From Thermoplasmata archaeon (GTDB lineage: Archaea; Thermoplasmatota; Thermoplasmata; Thermoplasmatales; Thermoplasmataceae), in the NCBI GenBank assembly GCA_021826785.1, contig JAKAYN010000021.1, positions 1 to 7,999 of the forward strand: a stretch of 7,999 nucleotides of DNA, written 5' to 3'. How positions within the stretch are numbered: the first letter of the stretch is position 1; each line of letters opens with the position of its first letter. The notes under the pieces are model-generated. The model ran no database searches. It saw only the letters and a program-made list of their open reading frames with translations, and was not told the origin of the DNA. Below, piece by piece: positions 1-6,574 of this stretch. The position numbers were made by a program, and so were the translations under genes.

Positions 1-5
1 ATATA

Positions 6-39
6 GGCAAATTATAAAATTCACTATTTTAATATAAAT
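6..39 (+). promoter_or_regulatory. Two-part upstream element, copy 1 (possible shared operator)
   Basis: GGCAAATTATAAA (6-18) is followed by ATTTTAATATAAAT (26-39). Both blocks recur exactly and in the same order before the phosphohydrolase gene (1982-1994 and 1997-2010), with a 7-base spacer here and 2 bases there. It lies just upstream of the likely TATA box, where an archaeal activator or repressor could act. Regulation by the adjacent TrmB-type protein is only a guess. Confidence 0.35.
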
Positions 40-51
40 ATTTATTTATAT
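39..51 (+). promoter_or_regulatory. Putative TATA box of the TrmB-type regulator gene
   Basis: An AT-only stretch reading TATTTATTTATAT is centred about 24 bases before the ATG at 69. That spacing would place transcription initiation at or next to the start codon, meaning a leaderless mRNA. No Shine-Dalgarno-like purine run precedes the ATG, which agrees. The background is very AT-rich, so the exact box is uncertain. Confidence 0.45.
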
Positions 52-68
52 GATTAACATCCAAGTTT

Positions 69-1088
69 ATGGAAGAAGACATTTTTGAAAATCTATCAAA
101 GTTCGGTTTATCACCATATGAAATAAAGGTTTACAAGGCACTGTTATTAAATGGCCCGCAGACATCAACTTCTATTGTCTCTCTTGCAGGTGTCCCACAG
201 CCAAGGGTTTATGACCTTTTTAATAATTTAATTAACAAGGGCCTTATTCAGGTAAGTCCTGGAAAGAAAAAGATATACAGGGCGGTTCCTGTTGAAACAG
301 CCCTAAGCAGAATAATAAATGATATGTCAACGTACAAGGATGAGCTTGCAGATTACGTTGAAAAGGTTTCAAACAACGTAAAAAAGTACAACCCATATCT
401 ATGGTACATGGACAATGAAGCCCTTATAAAGGAGCAGATAAAGGAATTAATAATAAATGCAAAGAGTGAAATTATATGTTCATTAAAGTTACCAATGCTA
501 AGGTATCTTGACAGGTATTTAATAAACGCTGCAAACCGTGGTGTTTCTGTTATGATTGTTATATTCCCGGATTCCGATAGATACGATATAACAGATCTTC
601 TGAACACAACGGTATTAAAAAGAAGGCCTGGCATATCACCAGAGATATTTATTGTTGATAGGGAGGAAAGCATTGTAAAAGTCGATGATATATCAAGAAA
701 GCTTGTATATGCCATAGATTTCCAGGAAGCAGAGATGATACATATATTGAATTATTATTATTACAATATAGTCTGGAAGCCATCGATGTACATATCAAAG
801 TTTATGATAAAGAACGAGTGGAAGTTTAACACTTCATGGATATCATGCGAGGCAATAAACACATTTATTAACAATGGTTATAAATTAACAGGCCGTGTTA
901 TAGGAAATACACAGAATGGAATGATAGATATCACAGGCACGATTAAGGGCACAGATATAATTCCAGGTTACAAAAACTCATTTTTAATACAGTCCGAGGA
1001 CCAGGTGTTTACAGTTGGTGGAAGGTTAACAAGAATAGAGGATATAAGAATGGAGGAGTTGTATTTAAAGGCAGAAAAAATAAAATAG
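69..1088 (+). CDS. TrmB-family transcriptional regulator
   Basis: This 339-residue protein has the TrmB layout. A winged helix-turn-helix occupies roughly residues 10-80; it contains the GLSPYEIKVYKALL start and the recognition-helix region PQPRVYDLFNNL (43-54), followed by a wing rich in lysine (GKKKIYRA). The middle (about 105-250) resembles the phospholipase-D-like fold used by TrmB proteins for effector contact, and the last 80 residues look like the beta-rich sugar-binding C-terminal part of full-length TrmB proteins. In the known family (TrmB and TrmBL1 of Thermococcales) such proteins bind sugars and control sugar uptake and glycolysis genes. There is no recognisable signal peptide or membrane segment, so it should be cytoplasmic and DNA-bound. 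The ATG at 69 fits a leaderless start. Its ligand is unknown; the sugar-catabolic genes a few kilobases away make an amino sugar or sugar phosphate a reasonable guess. Confidence 0.85.
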   Translation: MEEDIFENLSKFGLSPYEIKVYKALLLNGPQTSTSIVSLAGVPQPRVYDLFNNLINKGLIQVSPGKKKIYRAVPVETALSRIINDMSTYKDELADYVEKVSNNVKKYNPYLWYMDNEALIKEQIKELIINAKSEIICSLKLPMLRYLDRYLINAANRGVSVMIVIFPDSDRYDITDLLNTTVLKRRPGISPEIFIVDREESIVKVDDISRKLVYAIDFQEAEMIHILNYYYYNIVWKPSMYISKFMIKNEWKFNTSWISCEAINTFINNGYKLTGRVIGNTQNGMIDITGTIKGTDIIPGYKNSFLIQSEDQVFTVGGRLTRIEDIRMEELYLKAEKIK

Positions 1089-1113
1089 TTTTATAACCTT
1101 TAAAGCCTATAAA

Positions 1114-1122
1114 TTTATAAGC
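1114..1122 (+). promoter_or_regulatory. TATA box of the eS1 ribosomal protein gene
   Basis: TTTATAAGC is centred about 26-28 bases before A1146. Transcription would therefore start near 1144-1146 and leave a leader of about 25 bases before the eS1 ATG at 1170, unlike the apparently leaderless neighbours. Confidence 0.5.
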
Positions 1123-1145
1123 AATAAGGTATTTCAGTACCACTG

Positions 1146-1169
1146 ATGTTCATGTTCAAGAGGGATTAA
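1146..1169 (+). other. Possible 7-codon leader ORF abutting eS1
   Basis: ATG at 1146 opens a frame encoding MFMFKRD and ends in TAA at 1167-1169, directly touching the eS1 ATG at 1170. The predicted transcription start from the TATA box at 1114-1122 falls at this ATG, so it could be read as a leaderless upstream ORF. It may be coincidental, because the eS1 start has its own Shine-Dalgarno-like site inside the same stretch. Confidence 0.25.
1160..1164 (+). promoter_or_regulatory. Shine-Dalgarno site of eS1
   Basis: GAGGG lies 5 bases before the ATG at 1170, at good spacing and complementary to the 16S rRNA 3' end. It supports this ATG as the start. Confidence 0.6.
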
Positions 1170-1802
1170 ATGGCTGATAGAAGAAAGATTGGCACAAAGG
1201 ATAAATGGAAGGAGAAGACATGGTATACGATCGTTGCACCATCGTTCCTTGGTGAGAAGGAGATAGCACTGAGCCCCGCCGCTGATGCAGCATTAATGAT
1301 CGGCAGGAAGGTTGAGGTGCCAGTATCAGATTTTACCGGGAACTTCAGAAAATCAAGCACGATGGTTATATTCAAGGTTAAGGAATGCGTTGGCAAGAGG
1401 TGCACAACAGAGTTTATAGGCCATAAGGTCAGTGATGATACAATAAGAAGAATGGTAAGAAGGCGCAAGGAAAGGATAGATATAATAATGCCCTCAAAAA
1501 CAAAGGATGGATACAGGTTAGTTATAAAGATCGTGCTCGTTTCAGATTCAAAGCTAACGGCAAATAAGAGAAGCGAGGTACGCTCAAAAATTATAGGTTT
1601 TATAAATGAAAAGTGCAGCTCAATGGCACTGCCAGAGCTGGCACAGTACATCATCGGTGATAATGTTTATAATGATATTGTCGATACCCTCAAGGATGTT
1701 TATCCAATAAAAAAGATAGAGATAAGAAAATCAGAGGTGCTGGGCAGAGACACAGGCTACATGGAAGAGCCTGGTGCACAGACCCAGATGGAAGCCCAGT
1801 AA
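1170..1802 (+). CDS. rps3ae: 30S ribosomal protein S3Ae (eS1)
   Basis: A 210-residue basic protein that matches the archaeal/eukaryotic small-subunit protein eS1 (S3Ae) along its length. Recognisable features are the lysine-rich start with KDKWKEKTWY (residues 11-20), the segment APSFLGEKEIA (23-33), the CVGKRCTTEFIGH strand and the arginine-rich MVRRRKERID stretch near residues 90-100. The usual archaeal length is about 200 residues, so it is complete. It sits on the platform side of the 30S subunit near the mRNA exit and functions in translation initiation; that is family knowledge. The start is fixed by the Shine-Dalgarno site GAGGG just upstream. The gene ends 9 bases before a tRNA gene with no promoter visible between them, so the two are probably co-transcribed. 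Confidence 0.97.
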   Translation: MADRRKIGTKDKWKEKTWYTIVAPSFLGEKEIALSPAADAALMIGRKVEVPVSDFTGNFRKSSTMVIFKVKECVGKRCTTEFIGHKVSDDTIRRMVRRRKERIDIIMPSKTKDGYRLVIKIVLVSDSKLTANKRSEVRSKIIGFINEKCSSMALPELAQYIIGDNVYNDIVDTLKDVYPIKKIEIRKSEVLGRDTGYMEEPGAQTQMEAQ

Positions 1803-1811
1803 TATAAAAGT

Positions 1812-1899
1812 GCCGGGATGGCTTAGTTGGAAGAGCGCCGGACTCATAAGCCAAAGCTGAGATATCCGGAGGTCTCGGGTTCAATCCCCGATCCCGGCA
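1812..1899 (+). tRNA. Elongator tRNA-Met (CAU) with a 15-base intron
   Basis: All tRNA stems are present: acceptor GCCGGGA (1812-1818) with TCCCGGC (1892-1898), D stem GCTT/GAGC (1821-1824/1833-1836), anticodon stem CCGGA/TCCGG (1838-1842/1865-1869), T stem TCGGG/CCCGA (1875-1879/1887-1891), and discriminator A1899. CCA is not encoded. The anticodon CAT is at 1845-1847. The acceptor stem and the anticodon stem resemble archaeal elongator tRNA-Met; it lacks the three G-C pairs of the initiator anticodon stem, and it does not resemble tRNA-Ile2 in its acceptor stem. The mature tRNA would be 73 bases. It lies 9 bases after the eS1 stop codon and probably depends on the eS1 promoter and on RNase P/RNase Z processing. 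Confidence 0.95.
1849..1863 (+). other. Archaeal tRNA intron at position 37/38
   Basis: The intron AGCCAAAGCTGAGAT is bounded by a canonical bulge-helix-bulge. The central helix is CTCA (1843-1846) with TGAG (1858-1861), the 5' bulge is TAA (1847-1849), the 3' bulge is ATA (1862-1864), and the short inner helix is GC/GC (1850-1851/1856-1857). Splicing-endonuclease cuts after the second base of each bulge give exactly these borders and restore a 7-base anticodon loop. Confidence 0.93.
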
Positions 1900-1981
1900 T
1901 ACCTTCAAGGTTTATATTATAAAATTCTTATATTAAGTTTTGGCATTCTGGCTTAGGCCAATAATTAATTCCGGTAAGAAG

Positions 1982-2010
1982 GGCAAATTATAAATAATTT
2001 TAATATAAAT
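1982..2010 (+). promoter_or_regulatory. Two-part upstream element, copy 2
   Basis: GGCAAATTATAAA (1982-1994) followed by ATTTTAATATAAAT (1997-2010) repeats, exactly and in order, the two blocks upstream of the TrmB-type regulator gene (6-18 and 26-39). It starts 75 bases before the phosphohydrolase ATG, compared with 63 bases at copy 1. It may be a regulator site or an upstream promoter element. Confidence 0.35.
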
Positions 2011-2026
2011 TGTTACATAAATATCA

Positions 2027-2035
2027 TTTTTATAG
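2027..2035 (+). promoter_or_regulatory. TATA box of the phosphohydrolase gene
   Basis: TTTTTATAG is centred 26 bases before the ATG at 2057, which is the distance expected for a leaderless archaeal transcript. The purine run AGAGG directly before the ATG is too close to act as a normal ribosome binding site. Confidence 0.5.
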
Positions 2036-2056
2036 GCATTAAAGTTATTAAGAGGC

Positions 2057-3286
2057 ATGATTCTTAATGATTTAATACACAATTATAAAAGGGATGAAAA
2101 CTTTGTTTATCCGGATTATAACGGATATAATTTCGCAAATATAAATAATACAATATTAGACCTTTTCGATGTTAACCATGGGAAAACGCTTAATAATGAA
2201 CTTTACTCAAATTTAAGCAAAAACACTGTAACCGTATTTATTTATATTGATGGCCTTGGATATGACCATTGGCTTGATTATCTATCATGTTATAGGCCAT
2301 TTAAAATCATCAATGATAATGGTATAGTATCTCCAATAACCTCTGTTTTTCCATCAACAACAGCAGCAGCCAGCAATACAATAAACACTGGAAAGTTTCC
2401 TGCAGAGCATGGTTTATTTGAATGGCGCCTTTACATAGATGAGTTCTCAATGGTTTTAAAGAGCCTGCCATTCATACCTGTTTATAAATTTGATACTGAA
2501 AGGTTTGTTAAATCCAATTTTTCTCCTAAAGTACTTTTTCACGGTGAAACCTTTTATGAATTATTAAAAAAACACGGAATCAAATCATATGTAATATCAA
2601 ATTCCAATCTTTTAAAAAGTGATTATAGTAAAATAATGTACTCAGGTGCAAAGGAAAAGAAGCGCTTTGATTTTCTATGCGAGGGCTTTATGATACTAAA
2701 AAAATTGCTTTTAAAATTACATGAGCAAAGCTATGTGTTTTTTTACATAGAAAATCTTGACAAGATGGAGCATAGATACGGTCCTGGAAGTCCTGAGCAT
2801 TTATATTCAATAAAAAATATATCATATTTATTTAACGATCTTTTAAATGATATTAAAAAAGACATTAATATAATTATATCATCCGACCATGGCTTTATGC
2901 CCGTTAAAAGAAAGATCTATGTTAATGGCATAGAGAATTATCTTAAAATAAATGATTATGGAAAGATACCTGAGGCGTGGAGCCCAAGGGACATGTCGCT
3001 TTATGCCAGTAATGATGTTATAGAATCATTAAATAACCAGCTTAATGGCCTTGCAAGCATAATAACAAGGGAGGATATTATAAATAATAAATTGCTCGGG
3101 CCTGTTAAAATACCTGATAAATATATTAACCGCATTGGGGATTTTATAATAATGCCATATCATGGAAACACTGTATGGTATAAGTACTGCGAAAACGACA
3201 TAATAAAGGATCGTGGAATGCACGGTGGCCTTAGCAGGGAGGAGATGATAATACCAATTGCCTGTTTAAATTTGAATGATGTATAA
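2057..3286 (+). CDS. Alkaline-phosphatase-superfamily phosphodiesterase/phosphohydrolase
   Basis: A 409-residue protein of the type I phosphodiesterase/nucleotide pyrophosphatase group (COG1524-like). The metal and nucleophile motifs are in the family order: DGLGYD with first metal Asp65, FPSTTAAAS with probable nucleophile Thr102, DKMEHRYGP giving Asp235 and His239, SDHGF giving Asp277 and His278, and MHGGLS giving His389. The two-zinc-type active site therefore looks intact. No convincing signal peptide is seen, so it is probably cytoplasmic. Members cleave phosphomonoesters or diesters of nucleotides, lipids or sugars; the substrate cannot be told from sequence. The gene is convergent with the kinase gene, with only 11 bases between the two stop codons. 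It shares an upstream element with the TrmB-type regulator, which hints at common control. The 55 residues before Asp65 are not recognised. Confidence 0.85.
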   Translation: MILNDLIHNYKRDENFVYPDYNGYNFANINNTILDLFDVNHGKTLNNELYSNLSKNTVTVFIYIDGLGYDHWLDYLSCYRPFKIINDNGIVSPITSVFPSTTAAASNTINTGKFPAEHGLFEWRLYIDEFSMVLKSLPFIPVYKFDTERFVKSNFSPKVLFHGETFYELLKKHGIKSYVISNSNLLKSDYSKIMYSGAKEKKRFDFLCEGFMILKKLLLKLHEQSYVFFYIENLDKMEHRYGPGSPEHLYSIKNISYLFNDLLNDIKKDINIIISSDHGFMPVKRKIYVNGIENYLKINDYGKIPEAWSPRDMSLYASNDVIESLNNQLNGLASIITREDIINNKLLGPVKIPDKYINRIGDFIIMPYHGNTVWYKYCENDIIKDRGMHGGLSREEMIIPIACLNLNDV

Positions 3287-3297
3287 TTATTATATAT

Positions 3298-4290
3298 TTA
3301 AGTAATGTTCTTTATGCCGAGGTTATTATAAATTATATTCCTATCAAGTGATTTTATATTTTTATCGATATCAATAATAATAAGATCCCTTAGATTTCTA
3401 TCGATTTCAATGCCATGATCCATTAAATAAAGAATTATACCGCCTGCAGCAACATGATATCCATAGAAGGTCTTTAAACCATTATTTTTTAAATTCTTTT
3501 TAACATTATTTACAAGTATATCCCCGGCCATAACGGTTCCACCGACAAGTCCAAGGTTATTATTGTTTGCTATTTCAGACATCCTTCCAAGTATTCTGGC
3601 GTCATAGTCCGCAGCCTCGTTTATTATCATTAATGCTGTTTTATCACCTTTAATTGCAAGATCTGAAATCCATGGGGCCATTAATGCGACCCTCCTCTTT
3701 TGATGGTCAATCTCAAGATTGTTTATTGCCTGTGAAAAATTCAATTTATAGTATCTCTCAACAACATTTATCAATGAATCCCCATCAATGATTCCATCAT
3801 GCTGCTCCTCTGCGAGGGTTAAACCTCTTCTCGCAATCCAGGATGCGGAGCCCTCATCTCCCGCAAACCAGCCCCAGCCCCCTATCCTGCCAATGATGCC
3901 ATTCTTCTGATAGATGCCTATGCTACCAGTGCCCGGTGCAAATACAGCACCATCATTAAATAGGTTTACAAGCCTGTACGCGCATAAACCATCGTTTTCA
4001 ATCTTGAATTTATGATCTTTTGAAACTTTACTTGCAATATCAACTCCAATTTTATTGGCCCTTTCAGAATCACCAAAACCTGCTATGCCCATTACTATTT
4101 CATAATCTTCATTTTTATCCTTTATTGCCATATCCATGGCACTTTTAATGTTCGAAATTGCATTTTCATAACCTGCAGAGAAGAAGTTTGAAGGCCCGGA
4201 AAGGCCAATGCCAAGGATCTTTTCATATGAAACATCGTATAGAACTGCAACAGTTTTTGTTGCACCGCCATCAATTGATAATAGTTTCAT
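3298..4290 (-). CDS. BadF/BadG-type sugar kinase, N-acetylglucosamine kinase-like
   Basis: A 330-residue ASKHA-fold kinase. The phosphate-1 loop is DGGATKT (7-13), the GPSN segment is at 32-35, the likely catalytic base is Asp100 in ENDGL, the phosphate-2 loop is PGTGSIG (119-125), and the signature GGWGWFAGDEGSASWIA lies at 136-152. That last motif closely resembles the GGWG...GDEGSAYWIA of animal GlcNAc kinase. Family members phosphorylate GlcNAc, and Clostridium MurK phosphorylates both MurNAc and GlcNAc. A Thermoplasma member has, from memory, been reported as a 2-keto-3-deoxygluconate kinase, so that is the main alternative. Its ATG overlaps the stop of the upstream SIS gene (ATGA, 4287-4290), implying translational coupling. 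With NagA and MurQ genes alongside, an amino-sugar substrate (GlcNAc and/or MurNAc) giving the 6-phosphate is the favoured inference. Confidence 0.8.
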   Translation of the reverse strand: MKLLSIDGGATKTVAVLYDVSYEKILGIGLSGPSNFFSAGYENAISNIKSAMDMAIKDKNEDYEIVMGIAGFGDSERANKIGVDIASKVSKDHKFKIENDGLCAYRLVNLFNDGAVFAPGTGSIGIYQKNGIIGRIGGWGWFAGDEGSASWIARRGLTLAEEQHDGIIDGDSLINVVERYYKLNFSQAINNLEIDHQKRRVALMAPWISDLAIKGDKTALMIINEAADYDARILGRMSEIANNNNLGLVGGTVMAGDILVNNVKKNLKNNGLKTFYGYHVAAGGIILYLMDHGIEIDRNLRDLIIIDIDKNIKSLDRNIIYNNLGIKNIT

Positions 4291-5231
4291 TTAACCACCT
4301 TGGTAAGCTTTCCAGGATGGTCTGGATCAATATTAAGCAAAAGCGCAGTTTTAAATGCAAGAACCTGCAACGGTATTACCCCTGCTATTGGTTTTATCAG
4401 TTTATGATTTAGTCCAGTTCTTATATATGAATGCCCTGAATCTATTTCAATAATTTTTGATGTGTACTTTTTTATCTTTTCATTTGTATCTCCAATTAAT
4501 ATAACAAGTGTATCATCATTGAGAGTTTCAATGTAACCATGCTCATATTCCCTCGAATTAAAGCCTTCAGCATCAATTCCGGCTGTCTCACGGAGCTTAA
4601 GGGCACCCTCTAGTGCGGTTACTGTAAACAATCCGGGGCCAAGGAAAACGGCCTTTTTAAATTTGTAATTTAAATCAATTTTAAATGATTCATCTATTAA
4701 TCTTGAAATTGAATCTGAAATTGTATTAATATCAACATAATTGCCGGATATTATTGAATAAATTGCAAGCGATGCCATTAACGAGCCTGTAAATGTCTTT
4801 GTCGCTGTAATGGCAAGCTCTGTACCGGCATCATATGATATATTAGCATTAGAAATTTTTGATAAACTGTTTATTTCACCATTTGTTATTGATAATATCT
4901 TAAAGCCTTTTTTAGATGCATTTTTAACGGCGTTTATCACATCGGCACTCTCACCTGATTGGCTGAATGCAATCACAGTTCCGTTATTATACTTTGAATC
5001 AGACATTATTTCATTAAAAAGCGATGCCTGCATCGGTTTTGTTAAAATACCATTGTAGTCAAAGAGCATTGATAAAAACAAAGCTGAATTATAGCTGCTG
5101 CCATTGCCTATTATAAAAATTGGTTTGTCAAACTCAATAAGATTTAAAAAATCTTTCTTTGAAAGTACCTTTCTGTATGCCTCTGGCATTGTCATGCTCT
5201 GACTTCTAATTTCATTTTCAAGGTTATACAT
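4287..5231 (-). CDS. Double-SIS-domain amino-sugar-6-phosphate deaminase/isomerase (GlmS C-terminal-like)
   Basis: A 314-residue protein with two SIS domains and no glutaminase domain. SIS1 has the sugar-phosphate loops IGNGSSYNSA (41-50) and FSQSGESADV (89-98). SIS2 has LGPGLF (197-202), EGALKLRET (208-216) and SREYEHGY (226-233), and the chain ends in DPDHPGKLTK. Glu215 and His231 correspond to Glu488 and His504 of E. coli GlmS, and Lys212 to Lys485, so the isomerase chemistry looks intact; Asp220 stands where GlmS has His493. Stand-alone proteins of this build, such as the GlmD/NagB-II type of archaea and Shewanella, convert glucosamine-6-phosphate to fructose-6-phosphate and ammonia. It is the first gene of a two-gene minus-strand operon with the kinase and is divergent from nagA, which supports a catabolic deaminase role. 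A GlmS-like biosynthetic or AgaS-like role is the alternative. Confidence 0.8.
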   Translation of the reverse strand: MYNLENEIRSQSMTMPEAYRKVLSKKDFLNLIEFDKPIFIIGNGSSYNSALFLSMLFDYNGILTKPMQASLFNEIMSDSKYNNGTVIAFSQSGESADVINAVKNASKKGFKILSITNGEINSLSKISNANISYDAGTELAITATKTFTGSLMASLAIYSIISGNYVDINTISDSISRLIDESFKIDLNYKFKKAVFLGPGLFTVTALEGALKLRETAGIDAEGFNSREYEHGYIETLNDDTLVILIGDTNEKIKKYTSKIIEIDSGHSYIRTGLNHKLIKPIAGVIPLQVLAFKTALLLNIDPDHPGKLTKVVK

Positions 5232-5249
5232 TTGATGTTTATATTTTAT

Positions 5250-5262
5250 AAATATATATTTA
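5250..5262 (-). promoter_or_regulatory. Putative TATA region of the SIS-kinase operon
   Basis: On the minus strand the stretch AAATATATATT lies about 20-30 bases before the ATG (5231-5229), consistent with a leaderless start. The whole 169-base divergent region (5232-5400) is extremely AT-rich, so the exact element is uncertain. Confidence 0.35.
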
Positions 5263-5370
5263 TTTCCATCTAATAATAAAATATATAAAAAGGTATCAGA
5301 AATTTAAAATGCTTGCCATAAAATCACCATAATTAATGATCACTTTTTAAATATTATAAATATTAAAAAA

Positions 5371-5380
5371 TTTATTATAT
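5371..5380 (+). promoter_or_regulatory. TATA box of nagA
   Basis: TTTATTATAT is centred about 25 bases before the ATG at 5401. This spacing picks that ATG as a leaderless start over the in-frame TTG at 5386, which would lie only about 10 bases after the box. Confidence 0.5.
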
Positions 5381-5400
5381 GTCATTTGCAATTAGATAAA

Positions 5401-6534
5401 ATGTTAAATTACAGTTTCCTTGCATCTAATATAGTAACGCCTGAGGGCATTAAATATAATAATTATATAAATATATCCGGAAGCATTATTAAAAGCATTA
5501 CGGAATCCCCTTTATACAATGTGAGAAATGACCTAAAAGGGAAAATGGCAATGCCGGGCTTTATAGATATACATACGCATGGCTATTTCGGCATTGATGC
5601 CATGGAAGCAAATGAGAATGATTTACACAGATGGGCATCGTTACTTGCCAGGAAGGGTGTAACATCATTTATACCCACATGTGTTTCTTCACCCATCGAT
5701 GATATTATTAATTTTATTGAGAAAATAAAATCTGCAATGTCCTCACAGGGAAAAAATGAGGCAAAAATACTTGGGGCCAGAAGTGAAGGCCCATACATAA
5801 GCATGGAGATGCATGGCGCTCATAACCCTGAATTTTTAAGAAAAATAAATGTAAATGAGATATCGATGCTTGCGGATCGTTATCCACTTAGAATTATTGA
5901 TATTGCACCAGAGCTTGAAAATTTTCAGGCCGCCTTATCAATATTTAATAACCATGGGGTAATTGTCTCAATAGGGCATTCAAATGCCGATTTTCCAACC
6001 TCATCAATGGCGCTTAATTCCAATGTAAGGTTAATGACACATTTTTACAATGCAATGACAAGGTTTAATTACAGAATTCCAGGCATGATAGATGCAGGCC
6101 TTTTATCAAAAGATGCCTTTCTAGAGGTTATTCCAGATCTACATCATGTATCGCCACAGGCAATAAAAATAATGGAAAGAATTAAGGGATTGAATAAAAT
6201 CATTGCAGTGACAGATTCGCTTTCCATCGGTGGTGTAAATGATGTTACCGGATCCATTGGAAACCTCAAGATAGAGAAACGTGAAAATGTCGCATATATA
6301 TCTGGAACAAACACAATTGCAGGAAGCATATTGTCGATGGATACCGCACTTAAAAATCTGTACAATCTTGGCTTTAATATAAATGATATTTCAATGGCAT
6401 TATCATCAAATCAGGCAGACCTTCTTGGAATTAATACCGGTAAGATAAGGTCTGGCATGATAGCTGATATAAATATAATCGACGATGATTTAAATGTTGT
6501 AAAAACAATAATATCCGGAAATATCGTGGATTAA
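5401..6534 (+). CDS. nagA: N-acetylglucosamine-6-phosphate deacetylase
   Basis: A 377-residue amidohydrolase-superfamily enzyme that removes acetate from GlcNAc-6-phosphate to give GlcN-6-phosphate. The metal and substrate motifs appear in NagA order: PGFIDIHTHG (His58, His60), SEGPYIS with metal-ligand Glu129 and the NagA-typical GAHNPE (139-144), IGHSNAD (His193), MTHFYNAM (His214, compare THLFNAM), IPDLHHVSP (His248/249) and VTDSLSIGG with catalytic Asp272. The length matches the family (about 380). One departure is RSEGP where most NagA proteins have HLEGP. I chose the ATG at 5401 because of the TATA box spacing and because the N-terminus then aligns with other NagA proteins; an in-frame TTG at 5386 would add five residues. 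It is divergent from the SIS-kinase operon and 40 bases upstream of the murQ-like gene, and its product would feed the SIS deaminase. Confidence 0.92.
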   Translation: MLNYSFLASNIVTPEGIKYNNYINISGSIIKSITESPLYNVRNDLKGKMAMPGFIDIHTHGYFGIDAMEANENDLHRWASLLARKGVTSFIPTCVSSPIDDIINFIEKIKSAMSSQGKNEAKILGARSEGPYISMEMHGAHNPEFLRKINVNEISMLADRYPLRIIDIAPELENFQAALSIFNNHGVIVSIGHSNADFPTSSMALNSNVRLMTHFYNAMTRFNYRIPGMIDAGLLSKDAFLEVIPDLHHVSPQAIKIMERIKGLNKIIAVTDSLSIGGVNDVTGSIGNLKIEKRENVAYISGTNTIAGSILSMDTALKNLYNLGFNINDISMALSSNQADLLGINTGKIRSGMIADINIIDDDLNVVKTIISGNIVD

Positions 6535-6543
6535 AATGATACA

Positions 6544-6552
6544 TTTAATATA
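6544..6552 (+). promoter_or_regulatory. Possible TATA box of the murQ-like gene
   Basis: TTTAATATA is centred 27 bases before the ATG at 6575, in the 40-base gap after nagA. It would allow independent leaderless transcription, although read-through from nagA is equally possible given the short gap. A second AT stretch at 6557-6565 is too close to the ATG to serve this start. Confidence 0.35.
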
Positions 6553-6574
6553 ATGCTTATTATATGTTTATCCT

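Noticed and set aside
1166..1654. 162-codon minus-strand reading frame opposite eS1
   Set aside because: It is a shadow of the ribosomal protein gene, with no recognisable domain and no promoter.
1690..1908. 72-codon minus-strand reading frame over the end of eS1 and the tRNA
   Set aside because: Its N-terminal part is simply the antisense translation of the tRNA (the well-known GLNPRPPD-type artefact). It overlaps two secure genes.
1940..1961. TTGGC...GCCAA and the nested TGGC-TTAG-GCCA hairpin between the tRNA and the phosphohydrolase gene
   Set aside because: The stems are only 4-5 bases and have no T tract directly after them, so there is not enough to call an RNA or terminator. The rest of 1900-2056 shows only AT-rich promoter-like sequence.
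5386..5400. TTG at 5386 as the nagA start
   Set aside because: It adds five residues without homology and lies too close to the TATA box at 5371-5380; the ATG at 5401 fits both spacing and family N-termini.
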